Notes under the pieces: model-generated | What the model saw: the letters and a program-made list of their open reading frames with translations, nothing else | The model's database searches: none | What the model was told of the DNA's origin: nothing | Program-made: the position numbers and the translations under genes | NCBI RefSeq assembly: GCF_021646545.1 | Contig: NZ_JAKIRP010000002.1 | Coordinates: 620,001 to 684,000 of the forward strand | Length of the DNA: 64,000 nucleotides | Source: Chitinophaga filiformis | GTDB taxonomy: Bacteria; Bacteroidota; Bacteroidia; Chitinophagales; Chitinophagaceae | Direction: 5' to 3' | Shown here: piece by piece, positions 10,194 through 19,827 of the stretch | Layout of the letters: each line of letters opens with the position of its first letter | Position numbering within the stretch: position 1 is the stretch's first letter

Positions 10194-10410
10194 ATGCGAA
10201 AATTCTACATGCTGGCACTGATGGCCGGTAGCCTGGAAGCTGGAGTGTGCGATGCTACTGCTCCGATGAAAATTTCTCTGGTGGGTGCCAACAGGACCGC
10301 AGTAGTTTATAAGAAAGCAAATGCATCCAGCGTTTCTATTAGCACCGGTAATATAGCTGATAGTAACAAACGGTAAGAAGAATTACACAAGGAAAATAGT
10401 TATACAATAA
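10194..10410 (+). pseudogene. decayed T9SS cargo gene: signal peptide joined to a frameshifted C-terminal sorting domain
   Basis: The frame from ATG 10194 gives MRKFYMLALMAGSLEAG, matching the signal peptide of the next gene (MQKFYALVLLASL). It jumps directly to a sorting-domain-like stretch, VVYKKANASSVSISTGNIA, and stops at 10376. One frame over, from 10363, the expected end of a T9SS domain continues: VTNGKKNYTRKIVIQ then TAA at 10408-10410, matching [15 protein letters not shown] of the preceding protein. Thus the whole cargo domain is missing and a deletion of the SGFYIL core of the sorting domain shifted the frame. It retains its own terminator. Not expected to give a functional protein. 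Confidence 0.8.
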
Positions 10411-10431
10411 GTCCTTTTTATTCATATAACG

Positions 10432-10460
10432 CTGCCGGATAAATGGTCCGGCAGTTTTTC
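10432..10460 (+). terminator. intrinsic terminator after the T9SS remnant
   Basis: CTGCCGGA (10432-10439) pairs perfectly with TCCGGCAG (10447-10454) over a 7-nt loop and is followed by TTTTTC. It lies 21 nt after the relic stop codon, so the relic keeps a full transcription unit end. Confidence 0.8.
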
Positions 10461-10480
10461 TCACATTCAACCCGTTTTTT

Positions 10481-11899
10481 ATGCAAAAGTTCTACGCATT
10501 GGTACTCCTGGCCAGCCTGGCATTTCCCGTTATCCAGGTAAAGGCACAAACTCCTCCTGCTACCTGGCAGGAACACTGGTTTGAACACAACCAGATTGTT
10601 TCACGTGTTTTTTACGACAATGACCTGGCCCTCTATTTCGACGGTGACGTAAGTAGCTCCGTCACCTGGCCCCGTCAGTTTCTTGGTGATGTATGGCGTT
10701 ACACCAAGAAGACCTATGGTTCCTTTGGAACCGACCCGCACATGTTTGCTATTCTGCATACGGGCAAATACAGCGGAGGACATCCATCCACTTATTTCGA
10801 CGCCAGCCATGACTACAGGAATGTGATCGATGCCGGCGCCGGTCCGTGGACAAGCGCTACGCAGGGCGATTACAACCTGCTTACGCATGAAGTGGCCCAC
10901 CTGGTCGAACTGGGAGGGAAGAACATGCATGGTTCTCCTGCCTTCGGCATATGGGGCGACAGTAAATGGGCGGAGATCTTCATTTATGATGTTTACAAGG
11001 CTTTAGGTCTGGAAAGCAGGGCCACCTCAGCCTATAACGATTTTACCGCTACCCGCGACAACTTTCCAAGGGCTAACACTGCCTGGTTCAGGGACTGGTT
11101 CTATCCCATCTATAACCAGTACGGTGGTGCGCAGGTGTTGAACCGCTATTTTACACAGTTATCCCTGTATTTTTCAAGGTCCGGTACTAACTACAACAGT
11201 ATGAACATGGGTGAGTTTGTACATTTCTGGAGCGCTGCTGCAGGTGTGAATCTGAAACCGCTGGCTACAACAGCTTTCGGCTGGACAAGCCAATATGAAT
11301 CACAGTTTGTGCAGGCACAGCAAACCTATCCTTTCACCTATTCCACACCGCAACCCATAGCCGTGAGCCTGTTCCAGGACATTAACTATGGCGGCTATGG
11401 CGTATATCTACCCGCGGGCAGTTATAACCTGGCCCGGTTAAGGGCCTTCGGTGCGCGTAATGATGATGTTACTTCCCTGAAAGTTACACCCGGATATAAG
11501 ATCGTATTGTATGCAGATGATAATTTCGCTGGCGCCAGCACTACTATCACCTCAGACGTTCCCTTACTGGATGTCGCTACCTGGAATGATAAGGTGTCTT
11601 CTGTAGTTGTTTCTGCTCTTTCTCCGGCAGAAGCTGCAGCGCATGAGGAAAGTACCGGTATCAGCGTATTCCCGAACCCATCTGTGAGCGGAGGTACACT
11701 GACGGTGCAGGTAGAAAAATATGATCCATCCAAGCCAGTGCAGGTGCAGTTACTGGATGTGAACAAGAAAGTGGTAACGTATAAGAAAACAAATACACAA
11801 CGGGTATCACTTGCTACCGGCAATATTGCCAGCGGTTTTTATATCCTGGTGGTAACAAACGGTGCTGAGGTGCATACGAAGAAAGTATTGATCCAATAG
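10481..11899 (+). CDS. T9SS-secreted zinc-peptidase-like protein with beta/gamma-crystallin domain
   Basis: A 472-residue exported protein. Signal peptide about 1-22 (MQKFYALVLLASLAFPVIQV-KAQ). The central domain (about 25-300) contains LLTHEVAHLVELGG, an HExxH zinc motif at His136-Glu137-His140, with a candidate third ligand Glu165 in KWAEIF, spacing compatible with gluzincin-type peptidases. I cannot name the peptidase family. Residues about 310-375 (SLFQDINYGGYGVYLPAG to NDKVSSVVV) look like a beta/gamma-crystallin, a calcium-binding fold. The last 75 residues are a T9SS type A domain (VFPNPSV to KKVLIQ), nearly the same as in the GH5-GH18 protein. Its signal peptide and sorting domain also resemble the adjacent relic. 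Peptidase activity is inferred from the motif only. Confidence 0.85.
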   Translation: MQKFYALVLLASLAFPVIQVKAQTPPATWQEHWFEHNQIVSRVFYDNDLALYFDGDVSSSVTWPRQFLGDVWRYTKKTYGSFGTDPHMFAILHTGKYSGGHPSTYFDASHDYRNVIDAGAGPWTSATQGDYNLLTHEVAHLVELGGKNMHGSPAFGIWGDSKWAEIFIYDVYKALGLESRATSAYNDFTATRDNFPRANTAWFRDWFYPIYNQYGGAQVLNRYFTQLSLYFSRSGTNYNSMNMGEFVHFWSAAAGVNLKPLATTAFGWTSQYESQFVQAQQTYPFTYSTPQPIAVSLFQDINYGGYGVYLPAGSYNLARLRAFGARNDDVTSLKVTPGYKIVLYADDNFAGASTTITSDVPLLDVATWNDKVSSVVVSALSPAEAAAHEESTGISVFPNPSVSGGTLTVQVEKYDPSKPVQVQLLDVNKKVVTYKKTNTQRVSLATGNIASGFYILVVTNGAEVHTKKVLIQ

Positions 11900-11923
11900 T
11901 AATTCGGCTCCCTATATATATGT

Positions 11924-11954
11924 AAAAAGGCTGTCCGCATGTGACAGCCTTTTT
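11924..11954. terminator. bidirectional terminator between convergent genes
   Basis: AAAAAGGCTGTC (11924-11935) pairs perfectly with GACAGCCTTTTT (11943-11954) with a 7-nt loop; A and T tracts on both sides let it work on either strand. It serves the zinc-peptidase gene (plus) and the efflux operon (minus). Confidence 0.85.
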
Positions 11955-11974
11955 CGTTGTTTAACATCCTTTCT

Positions 11975-13102
11975 TTACTTGCCTAATTTAACATGCTTTA
12001 GTTCTGCGCCGTCTCTTAACTCTTCGGTGGCAGCAGCTACAATGGTGTCGCCTTCGTTGAGATTACTTCCATATATTTCAACTTTTCCATCTGCTTCACG
12101 TCCGGTCTGCACCTGTACTCTTTCGGCCTTCCCATTCACCACTCTTACTACGAATATATTCAGGGTTGAATTAACGACTGCTGCCTTTGGAACCAGGAAG
12201 GCACTGTCTGCGCTGTTCATTGGAATGTTCACTTCTGCGATCATACCGGGTAACAGTTTTTTATCATTGTTGATCACATCCATCTCAATACGCTGTGAAC
12301 GTAATCTGCTGTCCAGAGCACCGGAAAGACGGTTCACTTTCGCGGTGAATGATTTACCTGTAAACGCCTTTACATTGAACTTTACCTCGCTGTTGTTGGC
12401 CAGGTAGCTGGTATATGCTTCCGGAACGGAGATCACAAGACGCAGTTTCTTTTGTTCCTGCAGGGTAAATAAGGGGAATTCAGAGCCTTTTCCGGTTGGA
12501 CCTACATAAGCGCCCGCACTCACATTTCTTGCGCTTATAACGCCTGAAAATGGCGCTCTGATCTCCAGGTAGTTCCTGGTGTCGCTGATCTCCCTGTAAG
12601 AAGCCCTGGCGGCATCCAGTTGTGCCTTATCTGAGTTCTGACGGGCCAGTGCTATATCAAGATCGTTCTTTGATACAGTACCCGGTGTCAGACTGGTGCT
12701 GTATAAACGATCATAGTTCGCTTTACTGGCCAGGTATATTGCCTCCTGAGCCTTTAACCTCGATTCGGCGCCCGCCAGCTGGGAAGTGATCTCAGGCGCT
12801 TCCATGGTAGCCAGCAGCTGGCCGGTGCTCACTTCAGAACCTACATCCACATGCAGCTTTCTTACAAAGCTGCTCACCTTTGCGTAGATATCCACCTGCT
12901 GATAAGCGATGAGCTCACCGGGTATCTGCAGCGAGGAAGACAATTTACCTTTCTGGAGGGACACGGCTGATACCGCCGCTTCTTCCGGCGCAGCAGCTTC
13001 CTTGGTTTCTGATTTACCTTCTGTATGGCTGCAGCTGCTGAGCAGCATTGTAGCAGGCAAACTGCATATTATCGTGATAGCAAGTGCTTTTAGACTATTC
13101 AT
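11975..13102 (-). CDS. RND efflux periplasmic adaptor lipoprotein (membrane fusion protein)
   Basis: Adaptor that connects the inner-membrane RND pump to the TolC-like duct. Starting at ATG 13102, the protein (375 aa) begins MNSLKALAITIICSLPATML followed by LSSC, a lipobox with Cys24. It has the expected lipoyl halves (VDIYAKVSSFVRKLHVDVGS; IRAPFSGVISARNVSAGAYV), an alpha-helical hairpin between them (about 100-165), a beta-barrel region and a membrane-proximal domain (VPKAAVVNSTLNIFVVRVVN). An upstream in-frame ATG at 13198 would add 32 residues overlapping the pump gene and destroy the signal peptide. The start lies 1 nt from the pump stop codon, so translation is probably coupled. Confidence 0.92.
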   Translation of the reverse strand: MNSLKALAITIICSLPATMLLSSCSHTEGKSETKEAAAPEEAAVSAVSLQKGKLSSSLQIPGELIAYQQVDIYAKVSSFVRKLHVDVGSEVSTGQLLATMEAPEITSQLAGAESRLKAQEAIYLASKANYDRLYSTSLTPGTVSKNDLDIALARQNSDKAQLDAARASYREISDTRNYLEIRAPFSGVISARNVSAGAYVGPTGKGSEFPLFTLQEQKKLRLVISVPEAYTSYLANNSEVKFNVKAFTGKSFTAKVNRLSGALDSRLRSQRIEMDVINNDKKLLPGMIAEVNIPMNSADSAFLVPKAAVVNSTLNIFVVRVVNGKAERVQVQTGREADGKVEIYGSNLNEGDTIVAAATEELRDGAELKHVKLGK

Positions 13103-13103
13103 A

Positions 13104-16100
13104 TTATTCGTGTAAGGATGGTACATAGTTTTTACTTTCTTTATCTTCCGGATCGAGTGATACCGACTGTGTGGTAGCCTTGCCCTGCGCCCATGCAAAT
13201 ACCAGTGGTAAAATGAAGAGGGTGCTGAAGGTAGAAGCGATCAGACCACCTATCACCGCACGTCCCAGCGGAGATGTCTGGTCGCCGGATTCTCCAAAGC
13301 CGCTCGCCATCGGGATCATACCTGCTACCATTGCAAGACTGGTCATCAGGATCGGACGGAGACGTAATGCTACGGCTTCTTTCGCAGAAAGCAAAGCATT
13401 ATTGTTACCCAGGCGCAGCTGTTCAGCATTGGTGATCAGCAGTACGGCGTTCGATATGGATACCCCCACCGACATAATGATACCCATGTAAGACTGCAGG
13501 TTCAACGTAGACCCGGTAATAAGCAGTAAGGTCAGTGAACCGATGAGTACTGCCGGTACAGAGGCCAGTACCACCAGCGATACCTTGAATGACTGGAAGT
13601 TGGCTGCCAGCATCAGGAAGATCACTACTACTGCCACAATCAATCCTGATTGCAGACTGTCCAGCGTTTCTGTAAGCGTCGAGCTCAGACCGATCAGTTC
13701 TACTGTCAGACCACGTGGTAACTCGCCTATAGAAGCAATGGCTTTGTTTACATCGTCAGTAGCGGTACCAAGATCTATTTTACTCGTGTTGGCAGTAACG
13801 GACAGGGATGGAATGGCGCCCAGGTTGTCTGCTTCACCATAAGTAGTGTCTCTGGTGATAGTGGCCACATCACTCAATACCGGTCTGCTGGCATTTCTCA
13901 GCAGCGGAATTTCCGCGATATCCTCGATGGCCGTCATTTTATTTTCCGGTACCTGTACCTGTACACTGTAACTCAGGTTTGACTTCTCATCTATCCAGAT
14001 GTTCTTCTCCGTGTAACGGGACGAAGAAGTGGAAGCGATCAGTGAACGGGAAATATCACTCACATCCACACCCAACTGAGCGGCGCGTACACGGTCGATT
14101 GTGATCTTCAATGAAGGATATTTCGTTGACTGTCCCAGCTGTACATCGCGCAGGTAAGGGATCTTTTTCAGCTTCTCTATCACCTTTGCTGCATATTGCT
14201 CGTTGAGCTGCTTGTTCCTGCCGGAGAGCCTGATCTCTATCGGAGTGGGAGATCCCTGGCTCAGGATCTTATCTGTCAGCTCTATCGGCTCAAAAGAAGG
14301 CATAACACCCGGCAATTCTGCCCTCATCCTTTCCCTGATCTTGTCTTTCAGCTCGTCCATATTAACCTTATAATCCTCTTTCAGCGCAACCTGTATCACC
14401 GCTTCCTGTGGGCCAGGCATGAACAGGTAAATGGGACTGATGGAGAATTGTCCGGGGTGTTGTCCTACATAAGAAGATGAAATAGATACATTCTCTGGTC
14501 CTACAATGCTTCTGATGGCCTGTACCGTTTTTATAGTGATCTCCTCTGTTCTTTCAGCGCGGGTTCCTTCCGGAGCACGTATTCTCAGCTGGAACTGGCT
14601 GCCATTGCCACGGGGCAATACATCCCTTCCTATCGTGTTCAGCATCAGCATCACTAATCCGATGCCGGCTATTACGTATACTGATACGATCAGTTTACGG
14701 GCAGGCATGATCCGCTCAATGAAACGCATGAAACGATTACGTACTCTTTCGAAGAAGGATAACTTACCATTATTGTTCTGGTCAGCCTTTTCTGCCAGTT
14801 CCTTCTTACTCATGATGTGGTCTGGTCCGTGTGCATGTGCCTTCATCAGCCAGTTGGCCATGATAGGTACGAAGGTCTGTGCCAGGAAGTAAGAAATGAT
14901 CATCGCAAAACCGATCGCTAATGCCAGCGGCAGGAACAATGATCCGGGAATGCCACCCATGGTGAACGCCGGCGCAAATACCGCCAGGATACAGAACAGG
15001 ATGAGCAGTTTCGGGAAAGCGATTTCCTTACAGGCATCCCAGATGGCCAGTCCTTTCGGCTTACCCATATCCAGGTGCTGGTGAATATTTTCTATCGTCA
15101 CCGTACTCTCATCCACCAGGATACCGATGGCCAGCGCCAGACCGCTCAGGGTCATGATATTGATGGTTTGTCCTGCTATTTTCAGACACAACACGGCAGC
15201 AATAATAGATGTTGGAATGGTCAGTATCACGATCAATGCACCTCTCGGGTCACCAAGGAAGAGTAGTACCATTAACCCCGTGAGGATCGCACCAATGGTA
15301 CCCTCACTGATCAGGCTTTTTACAGCGTTGATCACATATACTGACTGGTCAAATTCATATGTCAGTTTTACATCTTCCGGCAGCAGGGCCTGGAATTTCG
15401 GCAATGCCTTTTTCAATTTCTGCACTACTTCCCAGGTGGATGCATCACCTGCTTTTGCCACACTCAGATATACGGAACGGCGCCCGTTCACCAATGCATA
15501 ACCGGCGGTAATATCCGCGCCATCTTCTACTGTTGCTACGTCGCGCAGATAGAGGTTTTGCACGCCACCTTTGAATAATGGGATGTTCTCAAAATCTTTT
15601 ACCGTGCGGATAGCGGTATTGGCAGGTGTGATGAAGTTGATGTCACCAATACGTACGTTACCGGATGGAGAGGTCTGGTTGTTGATACGCAGTGCCTCCA
15701 CCAGCTGATCAGGTGTCATATTGTGAGAACGGAGCAGTTCAGGATCTGCCTTGATCACGACAGTACGTAAGTTACCACCGAAGGGCGGTGCAGATACCAG
15801 ACCCGGAATGGAGGTAAAGGAAGAACGTACATAAGTATTGGCGAGGTCCAGCAGCTCGTTATTGTTACGTTTTTCACTGCTCAATACCAGCTCGCCTACA
15901 GGCAGGGTAGAAGCATCAAAACGGATAATGAAGGGAGGCTGTGATCCTGGCGGGAAGATGGCCTGTATACGGTTACAGAAGGCGCTTAGCTCTGCCTGTG
16001 CCTGTGCCATGTTGGTACCCGGATAAAAACTCACCTTGAGCAGGCTGAGACCCTGTATATTTTTTGTTTCAATGGTTTTGATACCGTTTACGTAAAGCAG

Positions 16101-16310
16101 GACGTTGATATACTGCTTGCCGAAATATGCCTCCATCTGGGTGGGCGTATATCCACCGAACGGGTGCGCAATGTACATCACCGGCAGGTCCAGTTTTGGA
16201 AAGATATCCACCTTGATCGTTCTTACGGCGCCTATGCCGAAGAAGAAGAGGGCAGCCACTATCACCAGTATGGATATGGGTTTGCGTAATGCTGATCTTA
16301 TCAGGTTCAT
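13104..16310 (-). CDS. RND family efflux pump, inner-membrane permease
   Basis: Proton-driven inner-membrane exporter of the AcrB/CzcA superfamily (1068 aa). N-terminal helix after MNLIRSALRKPISILVIVAA, then a large periplasmic loop, six membrane segments (GTIGAILTGLMVLLFLGDPR; NIMTLSGLALAIGILVDES), a second periplasmic loop from about 590, and the last membrane bundle (YMGIIMSVGVSISNAVLLIT). The DES in the GILVDES motif corresponds to the proton-relay region in helix 4. Sequence character is closer to multidrug or hydrophobe pumps than heavy-metal CzcA, but substrate is unknown. It sits 4 nt after the TolC-like gene and 1 nt before the adaptor start, in an operon that also contains its own two-component system. 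Confidence 0.94.
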   Translation of the reverse strand: MNLIRSALRKPISILVIVAALFFFGIGAVRTIKVDIFPKLDLPVMYIAHPFGGYTPTQMEAYFGKQYINVLLYVNGIKTIETKNIQGLSLLKVSFYPGTNMAQAQAELSAFCNRIQAIFPPGSQPPFIIRFDASTLPVGELVLSSEKRNNNELLDLANTYVRSSFTSIPGLVSAPPFGGNLRTVVIKADPELLRSHNMTPDQLVEALRINNQTSPSGNVRIGDINFITPANTAIRTVKDFENIPLFKGGVQNLYLRDVATVEDGADITAGYALVNGRRSVYLSVAKAGDASTWEVVQKLKKALPKFQALLPEDVKLTYEFDQSVYVINAVKSLISEGTIGAILTGLMVLLFLGDPRGALIVILTIPTSIIAAVLCLKIAGQTINIMTLSGLALAIGILVDESTVTIENIHQHLDMGKPKGLAIWDACKEIAFPKLLILFCILAVFAPAFTMGGIPGSLFLPLALAIGFAMIISYFLAQTFVPIMANWLMKAHAHGPDHIMSKKELAEKADQNNNGKLSFFERVRNRFMRFIERIMPARKLIVSVYVIAGIGLVMLMLNTIGRDVLPRGNGSQFQLRIRAPEGTRAERTEEITIKTVQAIRSIVGPENVSISSSYVGQHPGQFSISPIYLFMPGPQEAVIQVALKEDYKVNMDELKDKIRERMRAELPGVMPSFEPIELTDKILSQGSPTPIEIRLSGRNKQLNEQYAAKVIEKLKKIPYLRDVQLGQSTKYPSLKITIDRVRAAQLGVDVSDISRSLIASTSSSRYTEKNIWIDEKSNLSYSVQVQVPENKMTAIEDIAEIPLLRNASRPVLSDVATITRDTTYGEADNLGAIPSLSVTANTSKIDLGTATDDVNKAIASIGELPRGLTVELIGLSSTLTETLDSLQSGLIVAVVVIFLMLAANFQSFKVSLVVLASVPAVLIGSLTLLLITGSTLNLQSYMGIIMSVGVSISNAVLLITNAEQLRLGNNNALLSAKEAVALRLRPILMTSLAMVAGMIPMASGFGESGDQTSPLGRAVIGGLIASTFSTLFILPLVFAWAQGKATTQSVSLDPEDKESKNYVPSLHE

Positions 16311-16314
16311 TTAA

Positions 16315-17715
16315 TTAGAATTCATTGATGAATAGAGAGAAATTGCCAGTGGCAGCTGCTTTCAGCAGCAAGGCCTGCCAGACGTTGGTGTAGGCAATAT
16401 CACGATCTGTTTCTGCACGGTTCAGCGTGTAAAAAACCTGTGTCACATCCACTATCGTATTCAGCCCGTTCTTATATAGTACCGTTCTTTGCTGGTATGC
16501 TTCAGTGGCTGCATTGACCTGTATGGGCGCTTCTGCATAATTGACAAGCGCATTTTTGATCCTGGTGTCTGACAGTGACAACTGTGCCGTCAGCTGCTGG
16601 CGTACCAGTTCATATTCATCCTGCAGGCCTTTTGATATGAATTTCTGGGAGGCCGTCTGGTGTTTTACCCGCAGTGGGGAAGTAATGTTCCAGGTTACGC
16701 CTACCCCCAGCAGATAGTTGCTACGGTTAGGTTTTACACCATCCCAGTAACCTTTATTGTATGCTGTCTGATCAGTGATGTAGTTGGCGTCGAAACCGGA
16801 ACCTCTTGTCTGCATCACCCCGAAAACGGAGAACGCAGGGAAGTTCAGGGTGTGTATGTAACGCGTCTGTTCATCACTCAGCCTGATGCGGTTTTCGTAG
16901 TATTTCAGCAAAGGATGGCCCTGTACTGCGCCACTAACGCTATCGGTCAGCGCTGCCGGAATACGGTTGATGAACAGTGTATCGAGTATAAATTCCGTAG
17001 GTGCTACACCCATCAGCACCGCCAGCTGATTAGCCTGCGTCTGTTCTGCATCCTTTGCTTTTGTTAAAGCGATCTTTGCGTTGGATACTTCGGCATTCGC
17101 CAGTGTAGAGTCTACGCCGGGAATGAGCCCGTTCTTTGCCCTTGTTACCACCACCGCACGGAAGGTGTCTGCGCGTTCCAGGTTGTTCTGCCATGACCGG
17201 GTGAGGCGTTGTGCTGCCAGCAGATTAAGATATGCTCCGGCTACTCTTACGGATTGCTGGAACTGTTCCTGTTCCCAGTCTGCCTGGTCTCTGGCCACGG
17301 CTGCCTGTGCTGTCTTGATCCTTTCTTTGGCGCGGCCAAAAGCAAAGAAGTCCCAGTTGACATTGGCGAGGTAAAGTCCGCCGAAAGCTGCATTCCAGTT
17401 CTGTGAAGGCAGGGTAGGACCTGACGAAGCTACTCCCAGTCCATTCAGGCCATAGGAAGGCCCGAATTGCCCGTTGACGGTACCATAATCCTGCTGGGCG
17501 GAGAGGTTAAGGTTCGGGAGATAATCCCGCTTCGCCTGGGTAACGGTGGATTTAGAGGCATTCAGGTAGTTAGCCTTTGCCTTGATAGATCCATAGTTGG
17601 CAAGTGCAGTCTGTACCGCGTCTTTCAACGTCAGCACCTGCTGTGCGTGTAATACTTCCATAGATCCGTGCCATAACAGCAGGAACAGGATCACGACGAT
17701 TCTTTTTGTTTGCAT
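16315..17715 (-). CDS. TolC family outer-membrane efflux protein
   Basis: Outer-membrane duct for the RND pump (466 aa). Signal peptide MQTKRIVVILFLLLWHGSME through LHAQ. Two OEP repeats with the usual leading pattern, LTLKDAVQTALANYGSIKAK and later NIVDVTQVFYTLNRAETDRD, and long amphipathic helices (AGAYLNLLAAQRLTRSWQNN). The gene precedes the permease by 4 nt; 29 nt separate it from the sensor kinase upstream, consistent with one transcript. Confidence 0.93.
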   Translation of the reverse strand: MQTKRIVVILFLLLWHGSMEVLHAQQVLTLKDAVQTALANYGSIKAKANYLNASKSTVTQAKRDYLPNLNLSAQQDYGTVNGQFGPSYGLNGLGVASSGPTLPSQNWNAAFGGLYLANVNWDFFAFGRAKERIKTAQAAVARDQADWEQEQFQQSVRVAGAYLNLLAAQRLTRSWQNNLERADTFRAVVVTRAKNGLIPGVDSTLANAEVSNAKIALTKAKDAEQTQANQLAVLMGVAPTEFILDTLFINRIPAALTDSVSGAVQGHPLLKYYENRIRLSDEQTRYIHTLNFPAFSVFGVMQTRGSGFDANYITDQTAYNKGYWDGVKPNRSNYLLGVGVTWNITSPLRVKHQTASQKFISKGLQDEYELVRQQLTAQLSLSDTRIKNALVNYAEAPIQVNAATEAYQQRTVLYKNGLNTIVDVTQVFYTLNRAETDRDIAYTNVWQALLLKAAATGNFSLFINEF

Positions 17716-17744
17716 GATAATACTTGAACATTAGACCATAAGCA

Positions 17745-19079
17745 CTAATGTTGTCTTTCAGGAAATAATGCGTTGGCTTCTTCCTTCTGTAACATTGTGC
17801 TCCCTGTTGATTCCTCAAAAATTATTTGCATGGTATGCCATCCGTCGGCATAGTCATATTGGATGTTAAAATGATTGACGTCACAGATCTGTTTTACAAT
17901 GGCCAGGCCTATGCCTATGGAGTCGCTATTCTTCCGGCCCTTTTTAAAACGTTTGAACAGTTCTGTGGTAGGCACTTCCGGCGGATTGCCGGTATTGCTG
18001 ATGATCAGCTTCGCCTTCGACAGCCGTACCCTGATAATACCGCCGTATATATTGTGCCGGATCGCATTGCTCAGCAGATTGCCCAGCAGGATGTCCGTCA
18101 GTGCAGGATGTAATTGTACCGATACCTCTGACGTGATCTTCGTGTCCAGCGTAATGGCTTTCATGTCTATCAGTTCAGAAAAGCCCTGTAATGCCTCTGT
18201 GGTCAGCTGGCTGAACGAGATAGCCTGTTTATTGCCAAATTCATTGTTTTCCAGCCGGGCGAGTAATGTCAGAGAACTATTGATCCTGGAAAGTTTGTCA
18301 ATGGCATTCTGCATATCTGCTATCAGCCCGGTAATAGTATCCGGACCTTTTCCCTGCAAATAAGACTCTGTCAGCAACTCCAGTTTATTGCGCAGTACCG
18401 CCACCGGTGTCTGTAACTCATGAGAGGCATTTTCAGTGAATTCCTTCAGTGAACGATAGTCGTCCAATGCCTTATCTGTCATACTATTCAGAAAGCTGTT
18501 CAACGTTTTCAGCTCTGCTGCATTGACCACCGGCAGCTGTAATGGTTTTTTATCTTTCAGGTTGAACGCGCGCACCTTTTTCAGTGTAAAGTGAAAAGGC
18601 GCCAGTATCAATCGCGATACAAAGCGGGCTGACAATACCGTCAGCACCAGCAGGATGGCAAAGATCCAGATAAAGGAGCTCATTAATCCCCGCAGGATCT
18701 CCCTTGCCTTGGTGATATAATTATAAGAGGCGATACTGTAGTAGTGACCATTTATCTTATAGAAAGAGGTAACGGTCAGCCGGCATTCCCTGTGTTGCAG
18801 CATAGTATTGTAAAAGGAATGCTCATACACCTCATATTTCTTTACAGGTACCTCATTCAATAATAGTTTGATCTCTGCAGGCCTGCCACGCATGTAAGTA
18901 TCCGGCGATACACCACGCTGCATCTGCATCGCCATCTGATCATTATATACTTTTAACCTGTTGATCTCTGCCTCGTCAATACCTGATTTTACTTTGTTGT
19001 AAGCGATGGCTACTCCGACAAGCATTGCTGCCAGTGTGATGCACAGATACCATAGCGTAAATTTGTTGATCAGTTTCAT
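17745..19079 (-). CDS. sensor histidine kinase of the efflux operon
   Basis: Inner-membrane sensor of a two-component pair (444 aa). Membrane segment about 8-28, periplasmic sensor about 30-130, second segment about 135-157, HAMP-like linker to about 200, then the dimerisation helix with phospho-acceptor His220 in ENASHELQTP. ATP-binding boxes are present: N box LLGNLLSNAIRHN, G boxes IISNTGNPPE and SIGIGLAIVKQI. Its ATG overlaps the TGA of the response-regulator gene by 4 nt (19076-19079). The operon order suggests it senses a pump substrate or envelope stress. Confidence 0.93.
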   Translation of the reverse strand: MKLINKFTLWYLCITLAAMLVGVAIAYNKVKSGIDEAEINRLKVYNDQMAMQMQRGVSPDTYMRGRPAEIKLLLNEVPVKKYEVYEHSFYNTMLQHRECRLTVTSFYKINGHYYSIASYNYITKAREILRGLMSSFIWIFAILLVLTVLSARFVSRLILAPFHFTLKKVRAFNLKDKKPLQLPVVNAAELKTLNSFLNSMTDKALDDYRSLKEFTENASHELQTPVAVLRNKLELLTESYLQGKGPDTITGLIADMQNAIDKLSRINSSLTLLARLENNEFGNKQAISFSQLTTEALQGFSELIDMKAITLDTKITSEVSVQLHPALTDILLGNLLSNAIRHNIYGGIIRVRLSKAKLIISNTGNPPEVPTTELFKRFKKGRKNSDSIGIGLAIVKQICDVNHFNIQYDYADGWHTMQIIFEESTGSTMLQKEEANALFPERQH

Positions 19080-19759
19080 GACAGGGCAGTATTAAATTTG
19101 TATCCTAATCCGTATACAGTATTTATATAATCTCCGCCTTCTGCTGCATGTATCTTCTTACGGAGGTTCTTGACATGCTGGTACACAAAGTCGAAGTTGG
19201 CCAGGTTATCGGTATAGTCTCCCCACAGATGGGCAGCAATAGACTGACGCGATAGTACCCTGTTCTTGTTGACCAGAAAATAAAGCAGCAGGTCAAATTC
19301 TTTCGGTGTTACATCCAGTTTGATATCGTTCACAATGGCCTCCAGCGTATCTGTATTCAGCGTGATCTCGTTGAACGTAATAATATTACTTCCCTGCAGT
19401 TTCTTCCTTCGGTAAATAGCTCTAAGCCGGGCATGTAGCTCTGTAAGATGGAAAGGTTTTGTCAGATAGTCGTCGGCGCCGCCTTCCAGTCCTGTTATCT
19501 TATCATCCAATGAATTCCTGGCAGAAATGATCAGCACACAGCAGTCGATCTTTTCCAGGTGGATGAACTGCAACAATTCCAGTCCATTGCCGTCAGGCAA
19601 TGTTATATCCAGCAGCACACAGTCGTATTGAAACGAAACCAATTTATCATGTGCCTCATTGCTGGTATAACTCACTTCGCACAGGTAACCTTCCTTTTCG
19701 AGGAAATTGCTAATGCTGGCGGCCAGTTCCATATTATCTTCAACGAGCAGTACTTTCAT
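19076..19759 (-). CDS. OmpR-family response regulator
   Basis: 227-residue DNA-binding regulator, first gene of the five-gene efflux operon. Receiver domain 1-120 with acidic pair Glu7-Asp8, phospho-acceptor Asp51 in LLDITLPDGNG, and Lys101 in LTKPF. Winged-helix output domain about 130-225 (TPKEFDLLLYFLVNKNRVLS; VYQHVKNLRKKIH; YINTVYGLGYKF). Probably controls the promoter just upstream of 19759 as well as the pump genes. Confidence 0.94.
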   Translation of the reverse strand: MKVLLVEDNMELAASISNFLEKEGYLCEVSYTSNEAHDKLVSFQYDCVLLDITLPDGNGLELLQFIHLEKIDCCVLIISARNSLDDKITGLEGGADDYLTKPFHLTELHARLRAIYRRKKLQGSNIITFNEITLNTDTLEAIVNDIKLDVTPKEFDLLLYFLVNKNRVLSRQSIAAHLWGDYTDNLANFDFVYQHVKNLRKKIHAAEGGDYINTVYGLGYKFNTALS

Positions 19760-19827
19760 ATCAACTGCATAATTCGTTTTAAAGTTTGAAGGAATCTTGA
19801 AGCAATGATTTTTATGATCGTTTTATA

